Source of the DNA: Streptomyces pseudovenezuelae
GTDB taxonomy: Bacteria; Actinomycetota; Actinomycetes; Streptomycetales; Streptomycetaceae
Length of the DNA: 64,000 nt
Assembly: GCF_029892565.1 (NCBI RefSeq)
Contig: NZ_JARXVH010000019.1
Location: 62,001-126,000, forward strand
Reading direction: 5' to 3'
Made by a program: the position numbers and the translations under genes. Of this stretch, positions 15,132-22,315 are shown one piece after another. How positions within the stretch are numbered: position 1 is the first letter of the stretch; every line of letters begins with the position of its first letter. A model generated the notes under the pieces. That model saw only the letters and a program-made list of their open reading frames with translations, made no database searches and was not told the DNA's origin.

Positions 15132-16622
15132 TCACGCGTCCGGAATCCAGCTCCCGTGGAAACCCAGCGGCACGCGCCCCGGCAGATGGATCCGCGCCAC
15201 CGGCTCGCCCGTGAAGTCCTGCGCCGCGAGGATCACCAGGTCCGCCGCCCCGCGGTCCGGATTGTGCGCATACGCGATCGCGTAGCCGTCGTCCTCGGCC
15301 TTGGCGCCCCGGCGCGGGACGAACACGGCCTCGCCCGCCGCCGCGCCGCGCGGCAGCCGGTGGACCTGGGTGGATCCGCGCAGCAGGTCGTGCTTGATCA
15401 GGGCGTTGCTGAAGGCGCTGTCCGGCGTCCCGTCGGCGGCCAGATACGCCGCCGTCATCTCGGCGGACGCCGCCGTGTACGCGTACCGGTGCCGGCGCGA
15501 CACCAACTCCTCGCGGACGCGCGGGAATTCCTGGGGCCGGTCGTCGATCGTCCGGGTCCGCACCCGCCCGCCCGGGACGTCGATCGTCCAGCGTTCCAGA
15601 GAGGCGGTGCCCTCGCTGGAGGGACCGTCGGTGCCGCGTCCGGCGACGTAGAAGGGCGCCGGGTAGGTCGTCATGTCGACCACCACGGAGGAGCCCTCGT
15701 CGTAGGCGTTGAGCGTGTGCGAGTAGAAGACCGGGTCCACCTCGAACCAGCGCACGGCGCCACCCTTGCGGGGCAACAGGCCCACGCGCATGGGGTGTTG
15801 ATCGTTCCAGACGTACGGCACCAGGTCGCCCCGCTCGGCCGCCGCCATGTCGAAGGTGACCGGCAGGTCGAAGATCACGACGTACTTCTCGGTGAGCGCG
15901 AAGTCGTGCATCATCGGCGCGTCCGCCACCGGGATCTTCGTGGTCCGTACGACCCGACCGGTGTGGTCGATGACGTGGTGGCGGACGTGGTCCCAGGTCG
16001 GGTAGTAGGCGATCGCGTGCAGCTCGCCGGCCACCGCGTCGAACTTGGTGTGCGCGGTGAAGGCCCCTTCGAGCGTGCCCCGGAAGTCGTACGTGCCCAC
16101 GGTGTTGAGCTCGTGGTCGAGTTCGTACGGCAGCGGTCCGCTCTCCTGGAGCGCCAGGATCCGGCCCCGGTAGGGGATCACGTGGGTGTTGCAGGGGAAG
16201 TCGTCCGGGGGCACCGGGCCCGGGTAGGGCTCGCCCAGCTTCTGCGTGACCTGCGAGGAGCGCACCCACCGGTTGCGGTACCACTCGGCGCGTCCGTCGC
16301 GCAGCCGCACGCCGTGCACCATGCCGTCGCCGAGCATCCAGTGGTGGGCGCGCGGATCCTCCAGGCCCAGCACGTTGGGGCCGTTGCGCAGGTAGCGGCC
16401 GTCGAGGTCGCGCGGGATGCGTCCGGTGACCGGCAGGTCGAAGGCGGTCAGCTCTTCGGTGACCGGTTTGAACGCGCCCTCCAGGAACGGGAAGTGACGC
16501 GTCGTCACCTCCGGCTTGCGGGTAACCGCCGCCGCCTGGAGGCTTCCCGTGCCGATGAGCCCGCTCGCCGCCGTGATCGCCGCCGCGCCGCGCAGCACGT
16601 TCCGTCGTGTGTGGTCGGTCAT
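15132..16622 (-). CDS. Tat-exported carotenoid-cleavage-oxygenase-like protein
   Basis: 496 residues from ATG 16622 with AGGAG 8 bases upstream. The N-terminus TRRNVLRGAAAITAASG is a twin-arginine signal. The rest is the seven-bladed propeller of the RPE65/carotenoid oxygenase family: GRYLRNGPNVLG, then HHWMLGDGMVHGV, SHTLNAYDEGSSVVVDM, and the C-terminal GFHGSWIPDA. Conserved Fe-ligand histidines can be placed in the WDHVRHHVIDH, APMMHDFALTEKY, SHTLNAYDEG and GFHGSW stretches. It likely cleaves a carotenoid, stilbenoid or lignin-type double bond outside the membrane. The LysR gene upstream on the same strand may regulate it. Confidence 0.85.
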   Translation of the reverse strand: MTDHTRRNVLRGAAAITAASGLIGTGSLQAAAVTRKPEVTTRHFPFLEGAFKPVTEELTAFDLPVTGRIPRDLDGRYLRNGPNVLGLEDPRAHHWMLGDGMVHGVRLRDGRAEWYRNRWVRSSQVTQKLGEPYPGPVPPDDFPCNTHVIPYRGRILALQESGPLPYELDHELNTVGTYDFRGTLEGAFTAHTKFDAVAGELHAIAYYPTWDHVRHHVIDHTGRVVRTTKIPVADAPMMHDFALTEKYVVIFDLPVTFDMAAAERGDLVPYVWNDQHPMRVGLLPRKGGAVRWFEVDPVFYSHTLNAYDEGSSVVVDMTTYPAPFYVAGRGTDGPSSEGTASLERWTIDVPGGRVRTRTIDDRPQEFPRVREELVSRRHRYAYTAASAEMTAAYLAADGTPDSAFSNALIKHDLLRGSTQVHRLPRGAAAGEAVFVPRRGAKAEDDGYAIAYAHNPDRGAADLVILAAQDFTGEPVARIHLPGRVPLGFHGSWIPDA

Positions 16623-16689
16623 GTCCCGTACTCCTGATCGCAGTTGTCGTGAGGAACAGTCACGAGTCTGCTTTCGGGAACGGGCCCGG

Positions 16690-17604
16690 TCAGGAGGGGT
16701 GGACACCCTCAGGGGGTGTTGCCAGCCCCCCTGTTTCGAGCAGGGTCATCAGCGCCCGGGCCGCGGGACTGGTCGCCTGGGGCGGAGGCAGCAGGGCAAC
16801 GGTCTCGTAGACGGTCTCGCCGGTGCCCTTCACGGGCAGCGCGGTGAGCCGGTCCCGCTTGTGCCGGAAGTGCCGGGGCACGACGGCGATGCCGAGGTTC
16901 TCGTCCACCAGGTCCAGGAGGCTGTGCACGTCGTTCACCTCCAGCGCGACGGTGCGTCGCACGCCGGCGGCGGCGAACGCGGTGTCGGTGGTGCGGCGCG
17001 GGCCCCAGTCCGGGTGGAAGTCGACGAACACCTCGCCGCCGAGGTCGTCCGGGGTGACGGCCGCGCCGTCCTGTGCCAGCCGGTGGGTCGGGTGGCACAG
17101 CACCGTCATCGGCTCGGCGGTCAGTGCCACCGAGCGCAGCTGGTCGGTGTCCGCCTGCGTCCGGTAGGCGAAGGCGAGGTCGAGCCGCCCGGCGGCGACC
17201 TCTTCCGCCAGCTCGCCCGAGCCCGCCTGCCGCAGCCTGATCTCGACGTCCGGGTGCCGGTGCCGGAACGCGGCGAGCAGTTCTGCCACGTGCACGCCCG
17301 CGATGCACTGCTCGGTGCCCAGCGCGAGCGTGCCCCGCAGTACGCCCTGGACGGCCGCGACCGCCTCGTGCGCCGACCGCACCTGGGCGAGGATCCGCTC
17401 CGCCTCGCCCAGCAGGGCCCGCCCCGCCTCCGTCAGCGTCACCCGGCGCGTGGTCCGTACGAACAGGGGCGTCTGCAGCTCCCGCTCCAGTGCCCGGATC
17501 GAGGCGGACAGGCCCGACTGGGACACCAGCAGGCGTTCGGCGGCCCGGGTGAAGTGCTGGTCCTCGGCGACCGCGACGAAATGCTGGAGATGGCGCAGTT
17601 CCAT
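16690..17604 (-). CDS. LysR-family transcriptional regulator
   Basis: 304 residues from ATG 17604 (MELRHLQHFVAVAEDQHFTR). The N-terminal helix-turn-helix reads RAAERLLVSQSGLSASIRALERELQTPLFVR, and the C-terminal substrate-binding domain is of normal LysR length. Divergent from the aldo/keto reductase at 17732; the 127-base gap between them is the expected operator region. It also sits 67 bases upstream of the carotenoid-oxygenase-like gene on the same strand, which may be cotranscribed. Confidence 0.9.
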   Translation of the reverse strand: MELRHLQHFVAVAEDQHFTRAAERLLVSQSGLSASIRALERELQTPLFVRTTRRVTLTEAGRALLGEAERILAQVRSAHEAVAAVQGVLRGTLALGTEQCIAGVHVAELLAAFRHRHPDVEIRLRQAGSGELAEEVAAGRLDLAFAYRTQADTDQLRSVALTAEPMTVLCHPTHRLAQDGAAVTPDDLGGEVFVDFHPDWGPRRTTDTAFAAAGVRRTVALEVNDVHSLLDLVDENLGIAVVPRHFRHKRDRLTALPVKGTGETVYETVALLPPPQATSPAARALMTLLETGGLATPPEGVHPS

Positions 17605-17731
17605 GATTGAGAAGCCTAGCCGCTTAGTTCCATCGCATTCTCCTGTTGGACCACTGCCCGCAGGTCGCGCGAGAGTGGGTACCCGGTTCCCCGGAACCGT
17701 CTTTTCGTGTGCCAACCCCTCTGGAGTCGCG

Positions 17732-18724
17732 TTGTACACCGCACATCCCGACCGCTACGCGGACATGCCCTACCGGCGCACCGGACGCAGCGGCCTGAAG
17801 CTTCCCGCGATCTCGCTGGGCCTGTGGCACAACTTCGGGCCCGACCGCTCCGTCGAGACCCAGCGGGCCATCCTGCGCCGCGCCTTCGACCTCGGCGTCA
17901 CGCACTTCGACCTGGCCAACAACTACGGCCCGCCGCCCGGCGCCGCCGAGGCCGCGCTGGGCGAGGCGCTGAAGGCGGACTTCACCGGCCTCCGGGACGA
18001 ACTGGTGATCTCCACCAAGGCCGGCTACCTGATGTGGCCCGGCCCGTACGGCGAGTGGGGCTCCCGCAAGTACGTGCTGTCCTCGCTCGACCAGAGCCTG
18101 AGCCGCATGGGCCTGGACTACGTCGACATCTTCTACTCGCACCGCCCCGACCCGGAGACTCCCCTGGAGGAGACGATGGGCGCCCTGCACACGGCGGTCC
18201 AGCAGGGCAAGGCGCTCTACGTCGGCCTCTCCAACTACTCGGCCGAGCAGACCCGTGAGGCCGCGCGCATCCTCGGCGAGCTGGGCACCCCGCTGCTGAT
18301 CCACCAGCCGCGCTACTCGATGCTCGACCGCCGCCCCGAGGACGAGGGCCTCCTGGACGCCCTCGACGAACTCCAGGTCGGCTCCATCGTCTTCTCCCCG
18401 CTGGAGCAGGGCCTGCTCTCCTCCCGCTACCTCGACGGCATCCCCGAGGGTTCCCGGGCGGCGAGCGACAGCCCGTTCCTGAACTCGGACGCGGTCACCG
18501 AGGACCTGGTGGGCCGGCTGCGCGCCCTCGACGACATCGCCAAGGGGCGCGGCCAGACCCTCGCCCAGCTGGCCCTGGCCTGGGTGCTGCGCGGCGGGCG
18601 GGTGACCTCCGCCCTGGTCGGCGCGAGCAGCCCGCAGCAGATCGAGGACAGCGTCGCGGCCACCCGCGCCCTGGACTTCGACGCCGACGAGCTGGCCCGC
18701 ATCGACGCCATCGTCAAGCCGTAA
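17732..18724 (+). CDS. aldo/keto reductase, YghZ-like (L-glyceraldehyde-3-phosphate reductase type)
   Basis: 330 residues from a TTG start at 17732 (GGAG 5 bases upstream), giving the family N-terminus YTAHPDRYADMPYRRTGRSG. NADPH-dependent TIM barrel. The catalytic Asp/Tyr segment is FDLANNYGPPPGAAE, the Lys is in STKAGYLMWPGPYG, and the His is in DIFYSHRPDPETPLEE. YghZ-type enzymes detoxify L-glyceraldehyde-3-phosphate and methylglyoxal. Divergent from a LysR gene and convergent with an SDR gene that it overlaps by 11 bases. Confidence 0.88.
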   Translation: MYTAHPDRYADMPYRRTGRSGLKLPAISLGLWHNFGPDRSVETQRAILRRAFDLGVTHFDLANNYGPPPGAAEAALGEALKADFTGLRDELVISTKAGYLMWPGPYGEWGSRKYVLSSLDQSLSRMGLDYVDIFYSHRPDPETPLEETMGALHTAVQQGKALYVGLSNYSAEQTREAARILGELGTPLLIHQPRYSMLDRRPEDEGLLDALDELQVGSIVFSPLEQGLLSSRYLDGIPEGSRAASDSPFLNSDAVTEDLVGRLRALDDIAKGRGQTLAQLALAWVLRGGRVTSALVGASSPQQIEDSVAATRALDFDADELARIDAIVKP

Positions 18725-19697
18725 GGCGCTCGCTGACCTCCCAGAGGCGGGCCGCCAGCTCTGGGTCGACGGCATAGCCGAGGACGCCGGGCGTCGCCGC
18801 GCCGGCCCGCCAGGCGTCCTCGTCCTCGGCGGCGACCAGCGGGCTGATGTCACAGTTCTCGCAGTAGTCCCCGCCCCGTCCGTCGAGCTGGGGGCTGGTC
18901 GCGCACCAGACGCTGGTGGCCGCTCCCTGCGGGACCGTCTTCAACTGGCGGTCGGGATCGCGGACCGGGCGGCCCTCCTCGTCCATGGCGCCGTTCGCGC
19001 GCAGGACGTCATCGGAGAGGTGCTTGGCGAGCCCGGTGTCGATGATCGTGCCCGGGTGCACGGAGAAGGCCCGCACGTCCTCGGCCCGCCCGCGCCGGTC
19101 CAGCTCCACGGCGAACAGCGCGTTGGCCGTCTTCGACTGGCCGTAGGCCACGAACGGCTCGTAGGGCCGGTGCTCGAAGTTCAGGTCGTCGAAGTCGACG
19201 CCGGCGAAGCGGAAGCCACGCGAGGAGACCGACACGACCCGAGCGCCGTGGGCCGCCACGAGCGCCGGCCACAGCCGCTCCACCAGCTGGAAGTGGCCCA
19301 GGTGGTTCGTCGCGAACTGCACCTCGTACCCGCGCGCGTCCCGCGTCAGTGGCGTCGCCATGATCCCGGCGCTGTTCACCAGGATGTGCAGCGGCCGCCC
19401 GGACGCCAGGAACTTCTCCGCGAAGGCGTCGATCGACGCCGGATCCAGCAGGTCCAGGTGCTCGACCTCGACTCCGGGCACGTCCTTCAGCGCGGCCCTG
19501 GCCCGCTCCGGGTCCCGCGCCGGTACGACGACCTCGGCGCCGGCGTCGTGCAGGATGCGAGCCGTCTCCAGCCCGATGCCGGAGTAGCCGCCGGTGACGA
19601 TCGCGACCTTGCCGGTCAGGTCGATCCCCTTGATCACCTCCTCGGCGGTGGACGTGGCGCCGAAGCCGGAACGCACGGGCTGCTGTGCGGTGGTCAT
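18714..19697 (-). CDS. short-chain dehydrogenase/reductase (retinol-dehydrogenase-like)
   Basis: 327 residues from ATG 19697, with GGAG about 11 bases upstream. The Rossmann motif TGGYSGIGLETARIL is at about 33-47, NSAGIMATPL follows, and the catalytic pair is VSVSSRG with YGQSKTANALF, so the enzyme should be active. A C-terminal extension past the core is seen in many actinobacterial members. Divergent from an AraC regulator at 19799. The direct repeats at 19745-19776 lie in the shared promoter region, so the AraC protein probably regulates this gene. Confidence 0.88.
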   Translation of the reverse strand: MTTAQQPVRSGFGATSTAEEVIKGIDLTGKVAIVTGGYSGIGLETARILHDAGAEVVVPARDPERARAALKDVPGVEVEHLDLLDPASIDAFAEKFLASGRPLHILVNSAGIMATPLTRDARGYEVQFATNHLGHFQLVERLWPALVAAHGARVVSVSSRGFRFAGVDFDDLNFEHRPYEPFVAYGQSKTANALFAVELDRRGRAEDVRAFSVHPGTIIDTGLAKHLSDDVLRANGAMDEEGRPVRDPDRQLKTVPQGAATSVWCATSPQLDGRGGDYCENCDISPLVAAEDEDAWRAGAATPGVLGYAVDPELAARLWEVSERLTA

Positions 19698-19744
19698 GTC
19701 TGGTCTCTCCTCGATGTGAGCCGTCCGGACCACCGTAGGACGCC

Positions 19745-19776
19745 GGATCCGCACGATGAATGCTTGAGGATCCGCA
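19745..19776. promoter_or_regulatory. direct repeat, candidate AraC-family operator
   Basis: GGATCCGCA occurs at 19745-19753 and again at 19768-19776, 23 bases apart (about two helical turns). It lies between the divergent SDR and AraC genes. AraC proteins typically bind such same-face direct repeats. Confidence 0.5.
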
Positions 19777-19798
19777 TTACTTGCGTGATAGTTCGAGC

Positions 19799-20725
19799 AT
19801 GTCCGCAGACCCGCTGTCCGACGCCCTTGCCGTCGCCGACGCCCACAGTGTTCTCTCCGGCGGCTTCACGGCCGGCGGGGACTGGGCCGTCAACCTGCGC
19901 GGTCGCGACCGGCTGAAGGTGAACGCCCTGGTGCGGGGCGAATGCCTGCTGATCCGCGAGGCGGGCGGCGAAGCCGTGCGGCTCGCCGAGGGCGACATCG
20001 TGGTCTCCGACGGCGCGAAACCGTACGTGCTGTGCAGCCGGCCCGGCATCAAGCCCTTGGACTCCGTCGACGTCACCGTGGACCCGGTCACCCGTATGGG
20101 CAGGCTCGGCGAGGGCGAGACGGACGTCGTCTGCGTGTCCGGGCACATCGACCTGAGCCGGGACCGCGGCGACCTGCTGCGCCGGGCCCTGCCGGAGCTC
20201 GTCCACGTACGGGCCGACTCGGCCGAGGCCGGGGCGCTGCGGTGGCTCATCGGGCAGTTGGCGGGGGAGATGAAGACGCGCCGGGCCGGGGTCGAGTTCG
20301 CCTCGGACCACCTCTCGCAGCTGATGTTCGTGCAGGTGATGCGGGTCTGCCTGACCGAGGCGGAAGGGCTGCCGCCCGGCTGGCTGCGGGCGCTCGCCGA
20401 CGAACGGCTCGCTCCCGCGCTGCGCCTGATGCACGGCGACCCGGCCCACCCCTGGCAGCTGGAGGAGCTGGCCCGGGCGGCGGCGATGTCCCGCACCACG
20501 TTCGCCGTACGGTTCAAGGAGGCGGCCGGGGTGCCGCCGCTGACGTACCTGCTGAACTGGCGCATGAGTCTGGCCGCCCGGTCCCTGAGACAGGACACCG
20601 CCCCCGTGGCGGAACTCGCCCGCTCCGTCGGCTACACCTCCGAGAGCGCCTTCAGCAACGCCTTCAAGCGGACGGTCGGCGTGGCGCCGCGACGGTATCG
20701 GGAGGAGTCCGCGGCTAGGAGTTGA
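19799..20725 (+). CDS. AraC-family regulator with cupin_6 sensor domain
   Basis: 308 residues. The N-terminal cupin-like domain (ALVRGECLLIREAGGEAVRLAEGDIVV) is of the type found in regulators next to oxidoreductases. The C-terminal pair of helix-turn-helix motifs reads WQLEELARAAAMSRTTFAVRFKEAAGVPPLTYL and AELARSVGYTSESAFSNAFKRTVGVAPRRYR. Start at 19799 by elimination; no strong ribosome-binding site is visible. Divergent from the SDR gene, its probable target. It overlaps the convergent DUF1905 gene by 11 bases. Confidence 0.88.
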   Translation: MSADPLSDALAVADAHSVLSGGFTAGGDWAVNLRGRDRLKVNALVRGECLLIREAGGEAVRLAEGDIVVSDGAKPYVLCSRPGIKPLDSVDVTVDPVTRMGRLGEGETDVVCVSGHIDLSRDRGDLLRRALPELVHVRADSAEAGALRWLIGQLAGEMKTRRAGVEFASDHLSQLMFVQVMRVCLTEAEGLPPGWLRALADERLAPALRLMHGDPAHPWQLEELARAAAMSRTTFAVRFKEAAGVPPLTYLLNWRMSLAARSLRQDTAPVAELARSVGYTSESAFSNAFKRTVGVAPRRYREESAARS

Positions 20726-21002
20726 GTCGCTCTTCGAGGCGTACGGTCACCTGGTCGCCCTCCACCTTGCCGATGGCCTTGCGCAGGTCGGCCTTGACGG
20801 GCAGCTTGTGGGTGCCGTCGCCCAGCGCCATGAACGAGCTGCGGAAGGGGTGCCCGTCGATCGTGCCGCGGACCTTGACCAGCCCGCGGGTGCCGAAGAA
20901 CTCCACCGACCTCGGCCAGACCAGATAGGTCCAGCCGCCCTCGTTCGGACTCTTGCGCAGGACGGCGGTGAACTCCTCGGCCAGCTTCTCGGTCGTCGTC
21001 AT
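20715..21002 (-). CDS. DUF1905-domain protein
   Basis: 95 residues from ATG 21002 (GAGGAGA upstream). The whole protein is a DUF1905 beta-barrel: WPRSVEFFGTRGLVKVRGTIDG followed by FRSSFMALGDGTHKLPVKADLRKAIGKVEGD. The biochemical role of the family is not known; it is often next to small stress proteins. It is 101 bases downstream of the SnoaL-like gene on the same strand and may be cotranscribed with it. Confidence 0.85.
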   Translation of the reverse strand: MTTTEKLAEEFTAVLRKSPNEGGWTYLVWPRSVEFFGTRGLVKVRGTIDGHPFRSSFMALGDGTHKLPVKADLRKAIGKVEGDQVTVRLEERLNS

Positions 21003-21103
21003 GATCGTCTCCTCGCTCCCGGCGGCCGGGCGCGCGGTCGGGCGCGCGGCCGTGTACTCAGGAGACCACCGGGAGCGGGAGAACTCATCGCGGACGCCGG
21101 CCC

Positions 21104-21487
21104 TCAGGCCCCGGCGGGCACCCGGTCGAGGAAACCGAGCACGGAGCGGATCCGACCGTCCGCGTCCAGCGTGACCACGTCGAAGCCCGCCACCGGCGCC
21201 GAGCCGTCGGCCTCGTTCACCAACTCCCAGGAGAACCGGGCGGTGTCGTGGTGACCGTCCACCGCGCCGGCGAGCCGGAAGGCGAACCCGGGGAACTGCT
21301 CGTGCGCCCCCGCGATCACGGCCGCGATCTGTTCGTGCCCGCTGACGTCGACCAGAGGGTCGGTGTAACCTCCGTCCGCGGTCCACGCGGCGGCGACCGC
21401 CTTGGCCAACTCCTCGGGCGCGGCCGCATTCCAGGCCTCGAAGTAACGGGCGGCGGCAATCTCGTAACGGTCGGTGTTCGCGGACAT
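21104..21487 (-). CDS. SnoaL-like (NTF2-fold) protein
   Basis: 127 residues from ATG 21487 with GGAGG upstream. The cone-shaped NTF2 fold is recognisable from YFEAWNAAAPEELAKAVAAA, DGGYTDPLVDVSGHEQIAAVI and FSWELVNEADG. Family members include polyketide cyclases and isomerases, but most are uncharacterised and no catalytic residues can be assigned here. A 17-base dyad at 21590-21606 lies about 100 bases upstream and could be its operator. Confidence 0.8.
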   Translation of the reverse strand: MSANTDRYEIAAARYFEAWNAAAPEELAKAVAAAWTADGGYTDPLVDVSGHEQIAAVIAGAHEQFPGFAFRLAGAVDGHHDTARFSWELVNEADGSAPVAGFDVVTLDADGRIRSVLGFLDRVPAGA

Positions 21488-21845
21488 GGCGATCAGCCTC
21501 CATCGAGGGGGTCGTTGCTGGTCAGGGCCCGTGGTCGCGCTCTCGGCGACCCGGTACGACCACCCTGCCCGGCCGCGCACCGTCCGTCGATTACCCCTCA
21601 GGTAATGGCAGGACCCCCCATATTTCGGCCAACTCCACCTGCGAATATGCCAGGAGAGTGGCCGGAAATCCGTGGTGACAGTGTTTCGCAAGTGAACATA
21701 CTCAAGTGTTAGGAACTTCACATCGAGCGTAGAAGCGATCACACACAGCAGTTGGGTAAACCCTGAGCGACACCGCAGCACAGCACATGAGCCGCACCGA
21801 AAGCGAGGCCTGCCGACAGGCGTAGGAAGCGACGGGGGAGCGAAC
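21488..21845. promoter_or_regulatory. 358-base divergent intergenic region with dyad and AT-rich promoter segment
   Basis: No gene seen. ATTACC-CCTCA-GGTAAT (21590-21606) is a perfect dyad with 6-base arms, upstream of the SnoaL-like gene. The segment 21625-21760 is unusually AT-rich for this genome. It contains CAAGTG repeated 14 bases apart near 21689 and 21703 and a GGAACTTCAC block, and probably holds the promoter of the gene at 21846. Confidence 0.5.
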
Positions 21846-22256
21846 GTGCATGACGAGTTCTTATGCCACGTGACGGCATACGGCACCTGCGCGGGCGAGC
21901 GCATCGGCGTACCCCTGGGCACCTATCGCGCCCCCACCCTCGCTCTCGCCCTGTGGTGGTTACGTGACCGCGCGAACTGGATCGCCGACCGCCTCGACCC
22001 GCTCCCCGAGGCCGAGCACTTCCCGCCCAGCTCCCTCGTCCCCGTCGCCGACACCGTGCTCGACGTGCCCGCCGTGCTCCGCGCCTGGTGCGGGGATGTC
22101 ACCCAACAGGAGCTGGTCGCCAACGAGTTGGCCGCCGGGCGGCTGGTGCGGATCGCCCTCTATGACGACACCACCGAGTACGAGCTGATGGCCGAGTCGA
22201 TCGACGCCCTGCGGATGCAACGGATGAGGCCGGGACTGTACGTGTCCGTCGGCTGA
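21846..22256 (+). CDS. hypothetical protein, conserved-looking
   Basis: 136 residues from GTG 21846 behind a GGGGGAG ribosome-binding site. Soluble, with no signal peptide or membrane segment. It has aromatic and acidic stretches (ALALWWLRDRANWIADRLDP) and ends in a compact YVSVG. I do not recognise the family. Codon use and ribosome-binding site argue that it is a real gene. It has its own long AT-rich promoter region and is followed 59 bases later by the FHA-ABC transporter gene, which appears to have a separate promoter. Confidence 0.7.
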   Translation: MHDEFLCHVTAYGTCAGERIGVPLGTYRAPTLALALWWLRDRANWIADRLDPLPEAEHFPPSSLVPVADTVLDVPAVLRAWCGDVTQQELVANELAAGRLVRIALYDDTTEYELMAESIDALRMQRMRPGLYVSVG

Positions 22257-22302
22257 TCGACGGTCCCGCCGGCCGCGGTGGGCGCACATGGGTACGAATC
22301 GG

Positions 22303-22308
22303 TAGAAT
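22303..22308 (+). promoter_or_regulatory. -10 element of a probably leaderless transcript
   Basis: TAGAAT ends 7 bases before the ATG at 22316, and no ribosome-binding site lies between. Transcription should start at or next to the A of the start codon. Confidence 0.5.
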
Positions 22309-22315
22309 TTCCCGC

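Noticed and set aside
13540..16284. Very long minus-strand open frame (about 914 codons)
   Set aside because: It is the antisense shadow of add and an off-frame reading of the DinB-like and carotenoid-oxygenase-like genes. Its translation is Arg/Gly/Pro low complexity, as expected from GC-rich codon bias.
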